Assembly (NCBI GenBank): GCA_018824925.1
Contig: JAHJFH010000163.1
Coordinates: 1 to 6,825 of the forward strand
Length of the DNA stretch: 6,825 nt
Origin: Thermoplasmatota archaeon
GTDB lineage: Archaea; Thermoplasmatota; E2; DHVEG-1
Direction of reading: 5' to 3'
Position 1 is the stretch's first letter, and each line of letters opens with the position of its first letter. Made by a program: the position numbers and the translations under genes. The notes below the pieces were generated by a model that searched no databases, was not told the DNA's origin, and saw nothing but the letters and a program-made list of their open reading frames with translations. Below are positions 4,618 through 6,825 of the stretch, one piece after another.

Positions 4618-6552
4618 TTATTCGTATCCACCAATGAGCATACTGGGATCGCCTAATAGAGCCCATTGTTCAATCATTTGTCGGTCTTCTCGATCAGTAT
4701 TGCAGTCATAGGTTAGTGCATAGTCCCGTATAGCAAGACTATGTGGTGCTCCAAGGTATTCTTCGTTGTTGACACCATAATGTTTGAAGAATTGTGGTAA
4801 GAGCCAGCCATCTAATCCACTTATATATGCTTCGTCGTGATACCCCATTCCAAGACCGGTGTTGCCCATGGTTGCAATTGCTCCACCTTTTTCAAGATTA
4901 GTCAAATACCAACTAAAACATTTTGGTACATATAGCCCCCAGCCATATGCATGGGTGAAGAATGGTTTCATGGTAACAATATTCATCAGGGTAGTGTTAT
5001 ATTGACTGTTGTGGCATCCTCCAATAATTACCACAGGTAGTTTGCCATCGTTTGATAATCGCGGGTTTCGTGGTTTTTTTATCGCCTCAATGGCTTTATC
5101 GATTTTACCTTTTGAGACATAACCAACGAAATCAAGCCATTTCAAATGATACATCTGTAGGATAGTAATTTTTGAGTTGTTTTGTGGTGGATGGGTAACA
5201 AGAATACTGGGGTTGGCATGACCTGCCATATGAATGAATCCTGCTCCATCATTAATAGCATCCTCTACCGATGTTTGTCCAGTGAGTTGGCCATTTGATG
5301 CCCAGAGCCGGGTAAACGTGAATCCTGCCATGAAGGTTGAGGAGTATTCTGTTGATATTTCTCCTTCACAAATACCCCCTGGTGAATCCTGATACGTATC
5401 ACCAGCGATTAGAAGCATATTATTAAACCAGGAGGGGTCTGCTTTCGTATCTTCATAGGTAATGATTTTTTCAACATTAGATGTGACTTGGTCTAAGGTA
5501 CGGCAGGAAAGACGGCCAACATAGACATCGGGAACCAAGTCCATGATATCTTTTGAGGTGGGTTTAAATTCTGCAAAGATATCGTTTCCATTGGCATCCC
5601 AATCCTCAAATTCGGTGATATTGCCATCAGATTTATAGATATCTGAGAAGTATAAATCACTGAGAACTCCAGTTTCATAGGGATCTCCGGCTAGGTTATT
5701 AGTGTAACGCACTGGGAAGAGCCAGTTGTATTTTTGTCCATCAAGACCACCGACAATTAGGACATAAGTGATACCCCAGTCCTCAACAGCGTCTTTGATG
5801 AAATATTTGACTTTTTCTGCATCATCTCGACCAGTATAATCATTCAAAATGGTTTCAAGAGTAACCAAGGTCGTTTGAATACCATGACTAATTTTATGGT
5901 CAACAAGACTCTGAAGCGCTCCCGCGAAAGCCTGTGGTGCAAGGATGGCAAGATCATAGGAATCACCGAAGATCATAGGTTCTTTAGGTTCTGTAGTGCG
6001 AATGGTGATATCAATATCGCTGCTAAATCTGAGGGTGTTGGTGGCAGGTGAGTATTGAATCGGGTAGCATTTTACGGAGACAAAAGTAGTATGTGTGTTT
6101 TGGTCAAGACCAACATGTACTGAATACGTATAGCGCTCCTTAGGGTAAAATGCAGTGCTTTCGTAAATGGTTTGATCTTGTGTGATGATATATATAGATG
6201 GAATATCAAGTAGTGGTATTGCTTCTGGTGCGGGTTGTATTGGATTTGTGATGATGTATTCTTCTGGTTCAGAAAAGGTGACATCAACACCGTTGATTTG
6301 CGTACCAAATGGGTAGGCATATACTTTGGTAATAACAGGAAGGTTTGGTTCTCCCGATCGTAACGACATTCTAGTTGCTTCTTGTAGATGAATAGAGGTA
6401 TATGTTGCTGATTTGGATAGTTGTGGTGCTGATAGATGAAGATTTTCTGTTTCTATAAGCGGTTGGTTGCTGGTATTTGCAGGTAGAGCAACGGCTCCTA
6501 GGCCACTTAGGATTAAAAATCCTACTACTATTATTGATATGGTTTTTTTCAT
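4618..6552 (-). CDS. Secreted gingipain-type cysteine peptidase (family C25)
   Basis: A 644-residue protein, counted from the ATG at 6552. Residues 1-26 form a Sec signal peptide: 'MKKT', a hydrophobic stretch, then 'LPANTS' as the probable cleavage region, so the enzyme acts outside the cell. Residues to about 200 resemble the C25 propeptide region. The catalytic domain follows, with the Asp/Gly-rich 'VGGLDGQKYNWLFPVRY', 'DVYVGRLSCRT' and 'NVEKIITYE' segments, the catalytic His in 'HMAGHANP' (H445) and the catalytic Cys in 'VIIGGCHN' (C513). The end is 'WALLGDPSMLIGGYE', where C25 catalytic domains normally finish. There is no C-terminal Ig domain, PKD repeat, sorting motif or membrane anchor. 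The His-Cys spacing of 68 residues is longer than in Porphyromonas gingipains (about 33), indicating an insertion of roughly 35 residues. A GTG at 6564 would add four residues, but the TATA position and the GTGGGG SD six bases ahead favour the ATG. The likely role is extracellular protein degradation for nutrition. Confidence 0.88.
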   Translation of the reverse strand: MKKTISIIVVGFLILSGLGAVALPANTSNQPLIETENLHLSAPQLSKSATYTSIHLQEATRMSLRSGEPNLPVITKVYAYPFGTQINGVDVTFSEPEEYIITNPIQPAPEAIPLLDIPSIYIITQDQTIYESTAFYPKERYTYSVHVGLDQNTHTTFVSVKCYPIQYSPATNTLRFSSDIDITIRTTEPKEPMIFGDSYDLAILAPQAFAGALQSLVDHKISHGIQTTLVTLETILNDYTGRDDAEKVKYFIKDAVEDWGITYVLIVGGLDGQKYNWLFPVRYTNNLAGDPYETGVLSDLYFSDIYKSDGNITEFEDWDANGNDIFAEFKPTSKDIMDLVPDVYVGRLSCRTLDQVTSNVEKIITYEDTKADPSWFNNMLLIAGDTYQDSPGGICEGEISTEYSSTFMAGFTFTRLWASNGQLTGQTSVEDAINDGAGFIHMAGHANPSILVTHPPQNNSKITILQMYHLKWLDFVGYVSKGKIDKAIEAIKKPRNPRLSNDGKLPVVIIGGCHNSQYNTTLMNIVTMKPFFTHAYGWGLYVPKCFSWYLTNLEKGGAIATMGNTGLGMGYHDEAYISGLDGWLLPQFFKHYGVNNEEYLGAPHSLAIRDYALTYDCNTDREDRQMIEQWALLGDPSMLIGGYE

Positions 6553-6584
6553 TGATTTCCCCACGTTTATATCAAGTATATCGA

Positions 6585-6592
6585 TATATAAA
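6585..6592 (-). promoter_or_regulatory. TATA box of the C25 peptidase gene
   Basis: TTTATATA on the - strand is a consensus archaeal TATA box, preceded by a purine-rich GGAAACA that could serve as the TFB recognition element (BRE). The predicted transcription start is near 6562, which would leave a leader of about 10 nt carrying GTGGGG before the ATG at 6552. Another TATA-like element, CTTTATATC near 6651 on the - strand, is farther away and less suited in spacing. Confidence 0.6.
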
Positions 6593-6603
6593 TGTTTCCG
6601 ATA

Positions 6604-6641
6604 AAAATTTGTACATCACCCATATCAAAAAGTTGGGTGGT
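6604..6641 (-). terminator. Possible terminator of the AbrB-like gene
   Basis: On the - strand, downstream of the AbrB-like stop, ACCACCC and GGGTG form a 5-bp perfect stem (CACCC 6617-6621 with GGGTG 6635-6639) around a 13-base loop that contains TTTTT, followed after a few bases by AAATTTTTATC. The stem is short, so the T-runs are the stronger argument. It sits between the AbrB-like stop (6661) and the peptidase TATA box. Confidence 0.3.
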
Positions 6642-6660
6642 AAGTAAAGATATAAAGACC

Positions 6661-6819
6661 CTACTTTAGAATGATTTTCCGTATGCGAAATTCTCCCAAA
6701 CCAAGTGGGATTATTTCAATCTGATCCCCATTATTGATATCATGTGCTTTGGCTAATTGACTTGGGATGGTTATCACTAAACTGCTTCCCACTACGCGAG
6801 CCTTCCGTGTTAGAGGCAT
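6661..6819 (-). CDS. AbrB/SpoVT-type swapped-hairpin DNA-binding protein
   Basis: A 52-residue protein matching a single SpoVT-AbrB (MazE-type) swapped-hairpin domain. It begins with 'RKARVVGSSLVITIPSQLAK', the classic strand-GxS-x-x-[VI]TIP-x-x-[IL]A pattern, continues with 'HDINNGDQIEIIPL' (the [LI]-x-x-GD-x-[IV] turn), and ends with a short basic strand, 'FRIRKIILK'. Such proteins dimerise and bind DNA, acting as transcription regulators or as antitoxins. The ATG at 6819 lies six bases from the window edge and is preceded by GGATAT, which may be the end of an SD sequence; the reading frame stays open to the edge, so an upstream extension cannot be excluded. No toxin gene is visible downstream: the next gene on this strand is the peptidase, with its own promoter. 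It may regulate that promoter, but this is only proximity. Confidence 0.78.
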   Translation of the reverse strand: MPLTRKARVVGSSLVITIPSQLAKAHDINNGDQIEIIPLGLGEFRIRKIILK

Positions 6820-6825
6820 ATATCC

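Noticed and set aside
5493..6320. - strand open frames at 5493-5678 and 6072-6320 inside the peptidase gene
   Set aside because: They are shifted frames on the same strand as a continuous 644-residue C25 peptidase that shows no frameshift.
1..6825. tRNA or rRNA genes, CRISPR repeats, insertion sequences, attachment sites
   Set aside because: Read by eye on both strands, no cloverleaf-like segment, regularly spaced repeat, transposase motif or long terminal inverted repeat was seen.

Overview
The window looks like a piece of a moderately AT-rich euryarchaeal genome, most plausibly from a non-thermophilic Thermoplasmatota-type lineage. This rests on an archaeal RPA-like OB-fold protein, a HemK2/Mtq2-type release-factor methyltransferase, homologues of the archaeal tetrahydromethanopterin methyltransferase subunits MtrA and MtrH, TATA-box promoters close to start codons, and a secreted gingipain-type (C25) protease of the kind known from sedimentary Thermoplasmata. 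The lineage is an inference from gene content; no rRNA or other phylogenetic marker is present.

Layout. On the + strand, positions 142-276 encode an unrecognised 44-residue, very basic protein with its own TATA box and Shine-Dalgarno (SD) site, and 365-1159 encodes a two-OB-fold single-stranded-DNA-binding (RPA-like) protein. Everything else is on the - strand. Read in transcription order from the right edge: a 52-residue AbrB/SpoVT-type DNA-binding protein (6819-6661); a secreted C25 cysteine peptidase with a strong TATA promoter and a pyrimidine-rich terminator (6552-4618); a HemK2/Mtq2-like protein glutamine methyltransferase (4518-3895); and a compact four-gene operon (3848-1156). That operon encodes soluble MtrA, MtrH, a core (C-terminal-only) MetE methionine synthase and a small DUF4346-like protein. 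It ends tail to tail with the RPA-like gene, the two stop codons sharing bases.

The operon is the main point of interest. Its genes are separated by 2 nt or overlap by 4 and 11 nt, and each internal start has an SD sequence. The predicted chemistry is complete: MtrH takes the methyl group from methyl-tetrahydromethanopterin (or a related pterin/folate), MtrA carries it on a histidine-ligated cobamide, and the zinc-dependent core MetE moves it to homocysteine to make methionine. The membrane subunits of the methanogen Mtr complex (MtrB-G) are not in the window, and this MtrA has no C-terminal membrane anchor. The set therefore looks like a soluble, biosynthetic reuse of the methanogenesis methyltransferase. 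The DUF4346-like protein is a candidate fourth component with no known role.

No rRNA, tRNA, CRISPR array, insertion sequence or attachment site was seen, and no gene-free stretch exceeds 300 bases.
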